Assembly: GCA_943371425.1 (NCBI GenBank) | Contig: CALRUR010000003.1 | Span: forward strand, 62,001 to 126,000 | Source of the DNA: CAJBVG01 sp943371425 | Lineage (GTDB): Bacteria > Bacteroidota > Bacteroidia > Sphingobacteriales > Sphingobacteriaceae | DNA: 64,000 bases | Reading direction: 5' to 3' | Shown here: one piece after another, positions 53,011-61,184 of the stretch | Position numbering within the stretch: position 1 is the stretch's first letter | Layout of the letters: every line of letters starts with the position of its first letter | Program-made: the position numbers and the translations under genes | The notes under the pieces: generated by a model | What the model saw: the letters and a program-made list of their open reading frames with translations, nothing else | Told to the model about the DNA's origin: nothing | Database searches by the model: none

Positions 53011-53122
53011 ATTAGTCTTTAGTCTTTGGTCCTTAGTCTTTAGATTTTTGTCATTAGTCATTTTATCAAATTAGCATTATCCTTCCTATCTAATGACTAA
53101 CGACTAATGACTAGCGACTAAT
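53011..53122. repeat. Word-repeat tract I (TTAGTCTTTAGTC / GACTAATGACTA words)
   Basis: The left part (53011-53060) repeats TTAGTCTTTAGTC and TCATTAGTCATT, and the right part (53090-53122) repeats TAATGACTAACGACTAATGA. They are imperfect reverse complements with a 30-base spacer. The stop of the membrane iron-sulfur gene is in the right arm. This is the word class also used at tracts E, F and K. Confidence 0.9.
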
Positions 53123-54413
53123 TCGTCCAATTCGCTCTATCACTCGGAGAAAACTTCCAAGGAGCGCCATTTGTTTCAATATTAGTTTGCATTGCATTTA
53201 AGCTACTTGGTGCAGCCGATTCTTCCATTACCAAATATCTTCTTAAATCTACAATAATAGATAATGGGTCTATGTTCACTGGGCAAGCCTCTGTACAAGC
53301 ATTACAAGAAGTGCAAGCCCAAATTTCTTCTCGGGTAATGTAATTATCTAACAATGTTTTCTCGTCTACAGTATCTTTCCAGTTCTTTTCAAAATGATTG
53401 CCAAGTTCTGTTAATCGATCGCGAGTATCCATCATAATTTTCCGTGGCGATAATAGTTTACCAGTTTGGTTCGCAGGACAAACCAAAGTACATCTACCAC
53501 ATTCTGTACAGGTATAAGAATCCATTAATTGTTTCCACGTAAGGTCTTGTACATCTTTTGCTCCGAACCTACCAGGTGTAACACTTGTATCGGGTACAAA
53601 ACTTGGGTCGAGCATTGCTTTAACCTCGTTGCTCACACTTTGCATATTGGTAAGTTTACCTTTGGCATCTAAATTTGAAAAATAGGTGTTCGGAAATGCT
53701 AGGAAAATATGGAAATGTTTAGAGTAAGGCACATAATTTAAGAATGCCAATATTCCTAAAATGTGGAACCACCAACAAGCTCGTTCAATAAATATTAAAC
53801 TAGAAACTTCTGAGGGTAAAAGTCCTGTAAGCATTGATGATATTGGGAATGAACCCGCTTGTATATAATGCTCCGCACCTAATTGTTGTAATCTGAAATC
53901 TGCAGCATTCATTATTAAGAATGCCGACATTAATAAAATTTCTACAATTAAAATGTAATTAGCATCTGATTTTGGCCAAGCAGTCATCTCTGTACCGCTA
54001 AATCTTTTTAGTTTTATAAGGTTACGGCGTGCTAAAAACACTACGCAAGCCAACCAAACTCCAAAAGCAAGGAACTCAAAAGAACCTATTAAGAAATTGT
54101 ATAGGCTACCCAATAATGGAGCAAAAACCCGATGAGTGCCAAAAACACCGTCAATAATTATTTCTAATACTTCTATATTGATGATGATAAAACCAGCATA
54201 AATTAGAAAATGAAAAATAAATGGAACAGGGCGCGTAGCCATTTTTGTCTGTCCGAATGCCACTTTTAACATAGTCATCCAACGATCTGATGCTCTATCC
54301 GAACGATCAATGTCTCTGCCTAACAATATATTGCGACGTATTTTCGCAATATTTTTAGAGAATAAATAAACAGCAGCGGCTGTAAGGGCAATAAATAGTA
54401 TCTGTAAAACCAT
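53118..54413 (-). CDS. Membrane iron-sulfur protein (HdrC/NarI-like electron carrier)
   Basis: A 431-residue protein. Residues about 1-250 hold roughly five membrane helices (MVLQILFIALTAAAVYLF, VPFIFHFLIYAGFIIINIEV and others) as in the cytochrome-b-like NarI part. The C-terminal part has two 4Fe-4S motifs, CTECGRCTLVCPANQTG and CTSCNACTEACPVNIDP. The pattern matches proteins that pass electrons from the quinone pool to a CCG-domain partner. GTG 54425 is also possible, but ATG 54413 gives a cleaner membrane start. The partner gene is at 51756-52547. Confidence 0.88.
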   Translation of the reverse strand: MVLQILFIALTAAAVYLFSKNIAKIRRNILLGRDIDRSDRASDRWMTMLKVAFGQTKMATRPVPFIFHFLIYAGFIIINIEVLEIIIDGVFGTHRVFAPLLGSLYNFLIGSFEFLAFGVWLACVVFLARRNLIKLKRFSGTEMTAWPKSDANYILIVEILLMSAFLIMNAADFRLQQLGAEHYIQAGSFPISSMLTGLLPSEVSSLIFIERACWWFHILGILAFLNYVPYSKHFHIFLAFPNTYFSNLDAKGKLTNMQSVSNEVKAMLDPSFVPDTSVTPGRFGAKDVQDLTWKQLMDSYTCTECGRCTLVCPANQTGKLLSPRKIMMDTRDRLTELGNHFEKNWKDTVDEKTLLDNYITREEIWACTSCNACTEACPVNIDPLSIIVDLRRYLVMEESAAPSSLNAMQTNIETNGAPWKFSPSDRANWTN

Positions 54414-54550
54414 ATAAATATACACTTCCTGCGAATTTAAGCTTTTGTATAGTTATTTTATATCCTAAAAAAGTTTTTTCGCTATATAGACTGATTTTAA
54501 ATGCTTTCCATAAAATTTGAAAAAAGATTTTTTAAAATCGATAAAGATGC

Positions 54551-54558
54551 TACATTTG
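54551..54558 (+). promoter_or_regulatory. TAnnTTTG element of the tRNA-Phe promoter
   Basis: TACATTTG lies 13 bases before the mature tRNA 5' end, the usual place for the -7 element in this phylum. No convincing TTG is found 17-23 bases upstream; the nearest TTTG is 31 bases away. Confidence 0.55.
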
Positions 54559-54570
54559 CAGTCCCAAAAG

Positions 54571-54643
54571 GGTGATATAGCTCAGTTGGTAGAGCAAAGG
54601 ACTGAAAATCCTTGTGTCCTTGGTTCGAATCCGAGTATCACCA
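54571..54643 (+). tRNA. tRNA-Phe (anticodon GAA)
   Basis: A 73-base tRNA with acceptor arms GGTGATA and TATCACC, D arm GCTC/GAGC, anticodon stem AAGGA/TCCTT around CTGAAAA (GAA anticodon), and T arm CTTGG/CCGAG with the TTCGAAT loop. The discriminator is A and CCA is not encoded, so it must be added afterwards. It stands alone with its own terminator. Confidence 0.97.
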
Positions 54644-54645
54644 CA

Positions 54646-54676
54646 AAGCCTTCTAAGAAATTAGAGGGCTTTTTTG
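54646..54676 (+). terminator. Terminator of tRNA-Phe
   Basis: AAGCCTTCTAA pairs with TTAGAGGGCTT (one G-T pair) around a four-base loop and is followed by a T run. Confidence 0.85.
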
Positions 54677-54691
54677 TTTCTGGGTGAATTC

Positions 54692-54872
54692 TTATTGGGT
54701 TATTTGGTTATTTTAGTGCAAAGATTAGATTTATCAATATTGAGTTATTTGGTTAATAAGTTATTAGGTTATTAAGTTATTAGTACTTCGTAGGTTAACA
54801 TAGTGACTTAATAACCCATTAACCCAATAACCCAATTACTTATTAACCCAATAACTTAATAATCCAACTCCC
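54692..54872. repeat. Word-repeat tract J (GTTATTAAGTTATTAG / CAATAACCCAATAAC words)
   Basis: From 54692 to 54782 the words are TTGGGTTATTTGG, TTATTAGG and TTAAGTTATTAG. After a short spacer, 54806-54872 repeats ACTTAATAACCCATTAACCC and CAATAACCC. The two halves are imperfect reverse complements. This fills the 246-base space between the tRNA and the M43 protease gene and leaves 17 bases before the ATG. No promoter is recognised in it. Confidence 0.88.
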
Positions 54873-54889
54873 AAAATTTAACCCTCCAT

Positions 54890-56152
54890 ATGAAAAGATT
54901 ACTACTACTCACTGCATTACTTTTAGCCATACACGTTGGCAATGCTCAACATCAACGTTGCGCCACGATGCATTTATTAGAAAAGCGAATGCAAGAAAAT
55001 CCAGAGTTAAAAGCTAGGATACAGTCGTCGGAGTTAATGCTCGAAAACTTAATTAATACTGAACAAGCTAAGGCCAGCAATATGGCAATTATTACCATTC
55101 CGGTAGTAGTGCATGTAGTGTGGAATCAAGCTTCTCAAAATATTTCTGATGCTCAAATTCTTTCTCAAATAAAGATTTTAAATGAAGATTTTCGTTTGTT
55201 AAATGCAGATTCATTAGCGGTTAATCACCCTTACTGGCCTTTTACTGCTGATACTGAAATTGAATTTTGTTTAGCAACAAAAGATCCACAAGGTGCAAGT
55301 ACTACGGGCATTACCAGAACACAATCTAACATCTCTGTTTGGAACGACAACAATTTTGATAATTTGAAAAACTCAAATTTGGGAGGTAAAAACAATTGGG
55401 ATCCAACTAAATATTTAAACATTTACGTTGCAAATTTAGAAACAGGGCTATTAGGTTTTGCAAGCTTCCCCGATGAGTTAATTAGCAATCCTGAATTAGA
55501 TGGAGTGGTAATTAGACCAGAGGCTTTTGGTTCGGTAGGCACAGCAGGTAACGGCGGGTATTCTGAAAACGATTTAGGCAGAACGGCTACACACGAAGTT
55601 GGGCATTGGCTTTTCCTTCGTCATATTTGGGGCGATGAACCTTGCGGAAACGATTTTGTGAATGATACTCCATTGGCAGAAGAAGATAATGTGCTTTGCC
55701 CAAGTTTTCCTCATAACGCAAATAATGCTTGCGGAACAGGAGCAAATGGCGAAATGTTTATGAATTATATGGATTATGTGGATGATGCTTGTATGAACAT
55801 GTTTACATCTGGACAGAAAAATAGAATGCGCTCTGCAATTGCTCAGTTGCGTCCAGGTTTATTAAGCGCTACAGCTTGTGGCACCGTAGGTGTAGATAAT
55901 AATATTTTAGAACAAGGGTATTCTGTTTATCCTAACCCTAGTGCTTCGTTTTTTTATATAGATTTTGGTTCTTTTTCTGCACGAAAAGTGTGTGTGTATA
56001 ATATTCTTTCAGAAAAAATAATTGAAATGGATGTTAACCATGAAAGCAGAATTGAACTAAACAAAAACAAGGAGTTACCAAAAGGCATTTATATGATTGA
56101 TGTTGATTTTGGAAACAATGTTAGCTTGAAGAAAAAAATAATTATTGAGTAA
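54890..56152 (+). CDS. Secreted M43 (pappalysin-like) zinc metalloprotease with T9SS type A signal
   Basis: A 420-residue protein with signal peptide (LLLLTALLLAIHVGNAQ). The zinc site HExxHxxxxxH is HEVGHWLFLRH (His235, Glu236, His239, His245), and MFMNYMDYVDDACM holds the Met-turn methionine, which together mark the cytophagalysin/pappalysin M43 family. PVVVHVVWNQ is a typical first strand. The C-terminal 80 residues are a type A T9SS sorting domain (GYSVYPNPSASFFYID ... KKKIIIE). It is followed after nine bases by a small lipoprotein gene. Confidence 0.94.
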   Translation: MKRLLLLTALLLAIHVGNAQHQRCATMHLLEKRMQENPELKARIQSSELMLENLINTEQAKASNMAIITIPVVVHVVWNQASQNISDAQILSQIKILNEDFRLLNADSLAVNHPYWPFTADTEIEFCLATKDPQGASTTGITRTQSNISVWNDNNFDNLKNSNLGGKNNWDPTKYLNIYVANLETGLLGFASFPDELISNPELDGVVIRPEAFGSVGTAGNGGYSENDLGRTATHEVGHWLFLRHIWGDEPCGNDFVNDTPLAEEDNVLCPSFPHNANNACGTGANGEMFMNYMDYVDDACMNMFTSGQKNRMRSAIAQLRPGLLSATACGTVGVDNNILEQGYSVYPNPSASFFYIDFGSFSARKVCVYNILSEKIIEMDVNHESRIELNKNKELPKGIYMIDVDFGNNVSLKKKIIIE

Positions 56153-56161
56153 AATTATACT

Positions 56162-56596
56162 ATGATAAAGAAAATAATAATTGTGTGGATGCTAGCAATT
56201 ACAGGTATTTCAGCTTGTGTTTCTAAAAAAAAGTCAGCAAGTCAAACACGAAATACAGGGGCAAGCACTCCACAAGAAATTGTTTCTGAAAGTACTTCTC
56301 AAAAAGATTCTTTAAAAAATATTATTGTTTCTTTTATAAGTATCGGAAGTGGAACAGATGGAAAAGCTAGAACAAGTTTTTTAGCATTAATAGATACTTT
56401 CCAAAAAGAGAAAAATATTAGTTTAGATATGGATGTGCGAAGATGGGGCAGGGAAGGAGAAGTAGATTATTGCATAAACACTACTACATTAAACGCAAAT
56501 GATTTTAAGGACTTGACGATGAAATTAAAAAAAATAGTAGCAGAAAGCAGTTTGATTAATTATTATGAGAATAAATCCTGCCGAAAGGAGCGCTAA
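56162..56596 (+). CDS. Small lipoprotein of unknown function
   Basis: A 144-residue lipoprotein (TGISAC lipobox, Cys19), then a Ser/Thr/Lys-rich linker (VSKKKSASQTR) and a compact alpha/beta domain with VSFISIGSGTDGKAR, LDMDVRRWGREGEVDYC and FKDLTMKLKKIVAES. No family is recognised. It lies nine bases after the M43 protease and ends before a terminator, so it is probably its co-transcribed partner. A role as protease partner is only a guess from position. Confidence 0.72.
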   Translation: MIKKIIIVWMLAITGISACVSKKKSASQTRNTGASTPQEIVSESTSQKDSLKNIIVSFISIGSGTDGKARTSFLALIDTFQKEKNISLDMDVRRWGREGEVDYCINTTTLNANDFKDLTMKLKKIVAESSLINYYENKSCRKER

Positions 56597-56602
56597 ACCC
56601 CC

Positions 56603-56642
56603 AAAAAATCCCTTTTAAACTAATGTTTTTGAGGGATTTTTT
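56603..56642 (+). terminator. Terminator after the M43-lipoprotein operon
   Basis: AAAAAATCCCT (56603-56613) pairs with AGGGATTTTTT (56632-56642) with an 18-base loop that can pair further (TTT/AAA), ending in a T run. Confidence 0.78.
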
Positions 56643-56672
56643 AATTTACCGGTATAATTTTTATATTTACTA

Positions 56673-56957
56673 ATGATCATTACCCAGATTAATAAAAAAT
56701 TTTTCAAACTGTTACTTATTGCAGGCGCAACTTTTGCTTCTATTTCTTGTTGTACTAAAAAATCAACTAAGGAAAAAGTTAGTAATAATTTAATTCAAGC
56801 TTGCCCCGAGGAATGGTTCCAAAATAAAATGCCTGGTCCACCGTCTAAAGAAGCTATGGAGTATTTCATTTATGAAGGGAAAAGGCGAGAGTTAAAAGAA
56901 TTCGACTTAGCATGGATCCAAAAAAACTGTGATATTAAACCTCAAATTGTACAATAA
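56673..56957 (+). CDS. Small secreted or lipoprotein, 94 residues
   Basis: A 94-residue protein with a hydrophobic N-terminus (FFKLLLIAGATFASISCC) and a possible lipobox (SISC). The mature part carries ACPEEWFQNKMPGPPSKE and FIYEGKRRELKEFDLAWIQKNC, so Cys pairs may form a disulfide. No family is recognised. It is between the M43 and S8 protease genes, 24 bases before the latter, and may be translated with it. Confidence 0.65.
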   Translation: MIITQINKKFFKLLLIAGATFASISCCTKKSTKEKVSNNLIQACPEEWFQNKMPGPPSKEAMEYFIYEGKRRELKEFDLAWIQKNCDIKPQIVQ

Positions 56958-56981
56958 ATTTATCTCTATAAACCAAATAAA

Positions 56982-59843
56982 ATGAAAAAAACAATTTTCA
57001 AGATTACCGCACTTTCTTTTATTAGTGCAGCAGTCTTTACACAGTTGGCATTTGCGGGCAACCCTAATGCACCTGTGGTTAAGAAAAAAACAACTTTCGA
57101 ATTAGCAAAAAATGTAACTGATAAAGATTACATGGCTAAAACCGTGGTTGTAAAAATAGATCCTTCTAAAAAATCTAGTTTAGGAAAGCAATCAATCGCT
57201 ATTCCTGAACTACAATCAGTATTCGAAAAAATTGGAGCAAACAAAATAAATACCATGTTTCCAAATGCTATAAAAGCAGAAAGCAGAATGCCTGATGGTT
57301 CTGAAAGCCCTGATATTTCTACCATTTACAAAGTACATTATACCGCAGATATTTCTGTGGTAGAGGTTATAAATGAGTTATTGAAGAATGAGGCGGTTAT
57401 TTATGCTGAACCTTCTTATATCTATTATGTAAATTATCGTCCGAATGATTCAGATACTTCTAGCGGTAAAAATTATTATCAAAAAATAATTAAAGCATAT
57501 GAAGCATGGGATGTTTCTAAAGGCGATACCAATGTTGTAATTGGAATTATTGATACTGGAGGCGATTTAGATCATCCAGATTTAGCTGCAAACGTAAAAC
57601 GCAATTATGCTGATCCAATTAATGGCTTAGATGATGATGCTGACGGTTACGTTGATAATTTTTTAGGATGGGATTTTGTAGGACCTACGTCTGCTAATTT
57701 TACAGAAGATGGCGACCCTAATGTACAAGCTGGTGGTAATGATCATGGTGTGCACGTTGGTGGAGATGCTTCTGCGGTTGCAGATAATGGGGTAGGTATT
57801 GCTGGTGTTGGTTTTAAATCAAAATTACTATTTGTAAAATGTACACCTGATGCAAATGAGAATGCAATTTATACAGGATATGAAGGTATCGTGTATGCTG
57901 CAGATCATGGAGCATCGGTTATTAACTGCTCTTGGGGCGGTCAAGGTGGCGGAGCCACTGGTCAGGATGTAATTAACTATGCAATTTCTAAAAATGCATT
58001 AGTGGTTGCAGCTGCTGGTAACGATGCTTCAGATAGTTACGATTATTTCCCTACTTCTTACAAAGGCGTGTTGTCTGTAGGCTCAACGTCTAATACCGAC
58101 CGTCGTTCTGGTTTTTCTAATTTCGGATACAGTGTAGATGTTTCTGCACCAGGTTCTGGAATTTACAGTACTGTGTATAATAATTCTTATGCTTCTTATG
58201 ATGGTACCTCTATGGCATCGCCAGTGGCGGCCGGTGCTGCAGCATTAGTAAAAGCTCAGTTTCCTAGCTATAATGCAATGCAAGTTGGTGAGCAATTACG
58301 TGTAACATGTGATGACATTAGTTCAAAAAATAGTGGTGCTTACAAAGATAAATTAGGTAAAGGACGTATTAATGTGTACAAAGCATTAACAGTTAGTTCT
58401 CCATCTATTAGAGCAACCAACCTAACATACGGAAATGCTGCATTTTTACCAGGCGATACAGTATACTTAAATTTAGAATTGATTAATTATTTAGCTGCAA
58501 CCAGTAATTTAAGTGTGGCATTTAGCAGTGCATCATCAAACATTACTATTGTAGGTAACCCTGTTAGTTTAGGTGTATTAGGTACTAACCAAAAAACAAA
58601 CATCAATACATTTAAATTCTTTATTAAACCTACTGCCTCAGAAAATGAAGTAATAGCTTTAAAATTTGCTTATACAGATGGAGCAAACTATACAGATGTT
58701 GAATATGTAAATGTTACCATTAATGTATCATCGTTAAACATCAACGTAAATCAAATAGCTAGTACTGCTACGGGTAACGGTAGAATTGGGTATAGAAATG
58801 GAGATGCTACAGGTGGTTTAGGAGTAACATATAAAGGTATGAACATGTTGTACGAGGCATCATTTTTAGTAGGTGTTTCTTCAACACAAGTATCTAATAA
58901 TGCTCGTTCAGAAACTGCAACTCCCGACGAACATTTTGTTTCAACCACAAGAATAAAATTAAATTCTGCTCCTGGAGTTGATCATTTTTCTACTGGTGCA
59001 TTTAGTGATGCAAATAATTTAACACCCATAAATATCACTGTTAAACATCGTGAATTAGCTTGGGCTACTGCTCCAGACGATAAATATTTTATTGTTGAAT
59101 ATAAAATCAAAAACACTTCGGGAGTAAATATTCCAAGTTTATTTGCAGGTATGTTTTACGATTGGGATATTGCCTCTGCTGCTAATAATAAAATTGAGTA
59201 CGATGCAACTTTACGCATGGGTTATGCTTCAACATTTGTAAACACAGATCCAATGGCTGCAGTAAAAATCTTATCAACCACTGCTAATCCTGCATACTAT
59301 GGTCAATCGCATTCGGTACCAGGCGACCCACAAGAAGGGGGTTATTCAACTGCAGAAAAATACACAACACTTTCGAGCGGAATTGTAAACCCAACATATG
59401 GTACTACTGGTACTGGTATAGATGCTATGTATACGATAGGTTCTGGCCCGTATTCTGTAAATGCCGATCAAGAAGTAACGTTAGCATTGGCAATTATTGC
59501 TGGCGATAATTTAGCCGATTTACAAGCAAGCGCTGCCGCTGCTCAATTAAAGTACGATCAGTTTGTTACTACTTTAGGAGTTAATAATGATAAAACATCT
59601 AATAATGCTTTTGTATATCCTAACCCTTCAAACGGAAACTTAACCATAGTTATTCCTGCTGAAACTAACTACGCAACTATAGAAATTACAGATGCACTAG
59701 GTAGAATAGTATTTACAAGCAATAGTGATCTTTTAACAGATACATTTAATTTATCAAACTTAAATTTAACAAATGGCATGTACAATGTTACTGTTAAAAC
59801 AGAGAATGCGAATTATGTGAATAAAGTTATAATAAGTCGTTAG
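56982..59843 (+). CDS. Secreted S8 subtilisin-like protease with T9SS type A signal
   Basis: A 953-residue protein with signal peptide (AAVFTQLAFAG), an I9-like propeptide region (about 50-150), and a subtilase domain. Catalytic residues are Asp191 (IIDTGGDLDHPD), His255 (NDHGVHVGGDA), Asn347 (AAAGND) and Ser410 (DGTSMASPVAAG). The His motif reads HGVHVGG rather than the usual HGTHVAG. Several all-beta modules follow, and the last 80 residues are a type A T9SS domain (FVYPNPSNGNLTIVIP ... NKVIISR). The final codons AGT CGT TAG belong to word-repeat tract K. Confidence 0.94.
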   Translation: MKKTIFKITALSFISAAVFTQLAFAGNPNAPVVKKKTTFELAKNVTDKDYMAKTVVVKIDPSKKSSLGKQSIAIPELQSVFEKIGANKINTMFPNAIKAESRMPDGSESPDISTIYKVHYTADISVVEVINELLKNEAVIYAEPSYIYYVNYRPNDSDTSSGKNYYQKIIKAYEAWDVSKGDTNVVIGIIDTGGDLDHPDLAANVKRNYADPINGLDDDADGYVDNFLGWDFVGPTSANFTEDGDPNVQAGGNDHGVHVGGDASAVADNGVGIAGVGFKSKLLFVKCTPDANENAIYTGYEGIVYAADHGASVINCSWGGQGGGATGQDVINYAISKNALVVAAAGNDASDSYDYFPTSYKGVLSVGSTSNTDRRSGFSNFGYSVDVSAPGSGIYSTVYNNSYASYDGTSMASPVAAGAAALVKAQFPSYNAMQVGEQLRVTCDDISSKNSGAYKDKLGKGRINVYKALTVSSPSIRATNLTYGNAAFLPGDTVYLNLELINYLAATSNLSVAFSSASSNITIVGNPVSLGVLGTNQKTNINTFKFFIKPTASENEVIALKFAYTDGANYTDVEYVNVTINVSSLNINVNQIASTATGNGRIGYRNGDATGGLGVTYKGMNMLYEASFLVGVSSTQVSNNARSETATPDEHFVSTTRIKLNSAPGVDHFSTGAFSDANNLTPINITVKHRELAWATAPDDKYFIVEYKIKNTSGVNIPSLFAGMFYDWDIASAANNKIEYDATLRMGYASTFVNTDPMAAVKILSTTANPAYYGQSHSVPGDPQEGGYSTAEKYTTLSSGIVNPTYGTTGTGIDAMYTIGSGPYSVNADQEVTLALAIIAGDNLADLQASAAAAQLKYDQFVTTLGVNNDKTSNNAFVYPNPSNGNLTIVIPAETNYATIEITDALGRIVFTSNSDLLTDTFNLSNLNLTNGMYNVTVKTENANYVNKVIISR

Positions 59844-59910
59844 TCATTAGTCGTTAGTCGTTAGTCGTTAGAGGGGGTTCTTCTAACGACTAATGACTAA
59901 AGACTAATAT
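59834..59910. repeat. Word-repeat tract K (AGTCGTTAGTCATT / AACGACTAATGACT words)
   Basis: TAGTCGTTAGTC copies run from inside the last codons of the S8 gene to 59871. After AGGGGGTTCT, the right part TCTAACGACTAATGACTAA and AGACTAATA is the imperfect reverse complement. It ends just before the tdk stop. The left arm therefore encodes the C-terminal Ser-Arg of the protease. Confidence 0.9.
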
Positions 59911-59915
59911 CTATT

Positions 59916-60488
59916 TTACATATTAAAACAAACCCTACACCTAGGTTCGTAGCTTTCTTTTTCGCCTAGCAATACTTTACTATCATTATCAACTTTACGG
60001 AAAGAGTGGCTCGCAGAACTTCCACATTGTACACAAACTGCTTGAACTTTTGTTACGTACTCTGCAATAGCCATTAAGTATGGCATGGGTCCGAATGGTT
60101 GCCCTAAATAATCCATATCCAATCCAGCAATAATTACACGAATGCCTTTTGATGCTAATTTTACACAAACAGATGGTAATTCATCATCGAAAAATTGTGC
60201 CTCATCTATGCCCACCACTTGTACATTATTAGAAAGGAGTAATATAGATTCTGAGCTTGTAACGGGTGTTGATTGTATTGAATTTAAATCATGAGATACA
60301 ATGGCCTTATCGTCGTAACGAGTATCAACCGCGGGTTTAAATATTTCACAAGTTAATTTTGCATATTCAGCTCTACGTAAGCGGCGGATCAGCTCTTCTG
60401 TTTTACCAGAAAACATCGATCCACATATTACTTCTATGCTTCCTCTCGTTAATTGTTTACGCTGAAATGGTTCGTTAAATAATGTCAT
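59916..60488 (-). CDS. tdk: Thymidine kinase
   Basis: A 190-residue type II thymidine kinase, salvaging thymidine to dTMP. The P-loop is ICGSMFSGKTEELIRRLRRA, the catalytic acidic segment is VGIDEAQFFDDELPS, and the lasso/zinc region has paired cysteines in VQAVCVQCGSSAS and YEPRCRVCF. Length is normal. It is a single gene with the convergent S8 gene on one side and a divergent hypothetical on the other. No clear TAnnTTTG element is seen in the gap. Confidence 0.96.
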   Translation of the reverse strand: MTLFNEPFQRKQLTRGSIEVICGSMFSGKTEELIRRLRRAEYAKLTCEIFKPAVDTRYDDKAIVSHDLNSIQSTPVTSSESILLLSNNVQVVGIDEAQFFDDELPSVCVKLASKGIRVIIAGLDMDYLGQPFGPMPYLMAIAEYVTKVQAVCVQCGSSASHSFRKVDNDSKVLLGEKESYEPRCRVCFNM

Positions 60489-60557
60489 ATCCTAAATCTA
60501 GGGGTGAAAATACAAAATTTATCGAACTGAAAATGTATATTTACCACATTGTATTTT

Positions 60558-61184
60558 ATGATGGACAAACAAATATTTATTGATAAAATAGCGCTTTTGA
60601 GCGAAGAATTACAGATTTTATCTACTAATTGGATACGAGACGATTATCAAATTAGCAGTTTAGAAGTAGAAACGTATTTATCAAACCTTCGTTATTTATC
60701 AGAACAAGCTCAAATTCTACGTCAATTATTAGAAGAGCAACAAAAGCAACAACTTACTCCGCATGTGCATATGTCGAGCGTAAACACTCCACCAAAAATA
60801 GTGGAAGCCGACTTTCAAAAACTAGAAAATAATATTGCTCCAAGTTTTGAACAAGCAGCTAAAGATGAATTCATCACTGAACTTAGTTTGCATGAAAAAC
60901 TTTCTGGTCAACTAAAGGAAAGTTCGATTGCCGATTCATTGAAAAATACTTATTTCCAAAAAGATTTAAGTTTATCTTTAAACGAACGTTTCTTTTTTAT
61001 CAATGAATTATTTAACGGCGATCAAAAAGATTTTGAAAAAGTAATTTCACACCTTGCAACTTTAGACTCTTGGGAAGAAGTAGAATTTTACTTAAATGCC
61101 ACATGTGTATTGCCATATGCATGGGATGAAAAATTAATTCAACGCGATAAATTTTACGAATTTTTACAAGTAAAATTTAGTTAA
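60558..61184 (+). CDS. Conserved hypothetical protein with coiled-coil part
   Basis: A 208-residue soluble protein. The N-terminal half is a predicted coiled coil (IALLSEELQILSTNWIRDDY, LRYLSEQAQILRQLLEEQQK), then a Ser/Pro-rich linker and a helical C-terminal domain (SLSLNERFFFINELFNGDQK and FEKVISHLATLDSWEEVEF). The frame opens at TTG 60549, but ATG 60558 is better. No family name is known to me, though the C-terminal pattern recurs in Bacteroidota. Its 3' end overlaps the convergent OppA-like gene by eight bases. Confidence 0.75.
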   Translation: MMDKQIFIDKIALLSEELQILSTNWIRDDYQISSLEVETYLSNLRYLSEQAQILRQLLEEQQKQQLTPHVHMSSVNTPPKIVEADFQKLENNIAPSFEQAAKDEFITELSLHEKLSGQLKESSIADSLKNTYFQKDLSLSLNERFFFINELFNGDQKDFEKVISHLATLDSWEEVEFYLNATCVLPYAWDEKLIQRDKFYEFLQVKFS

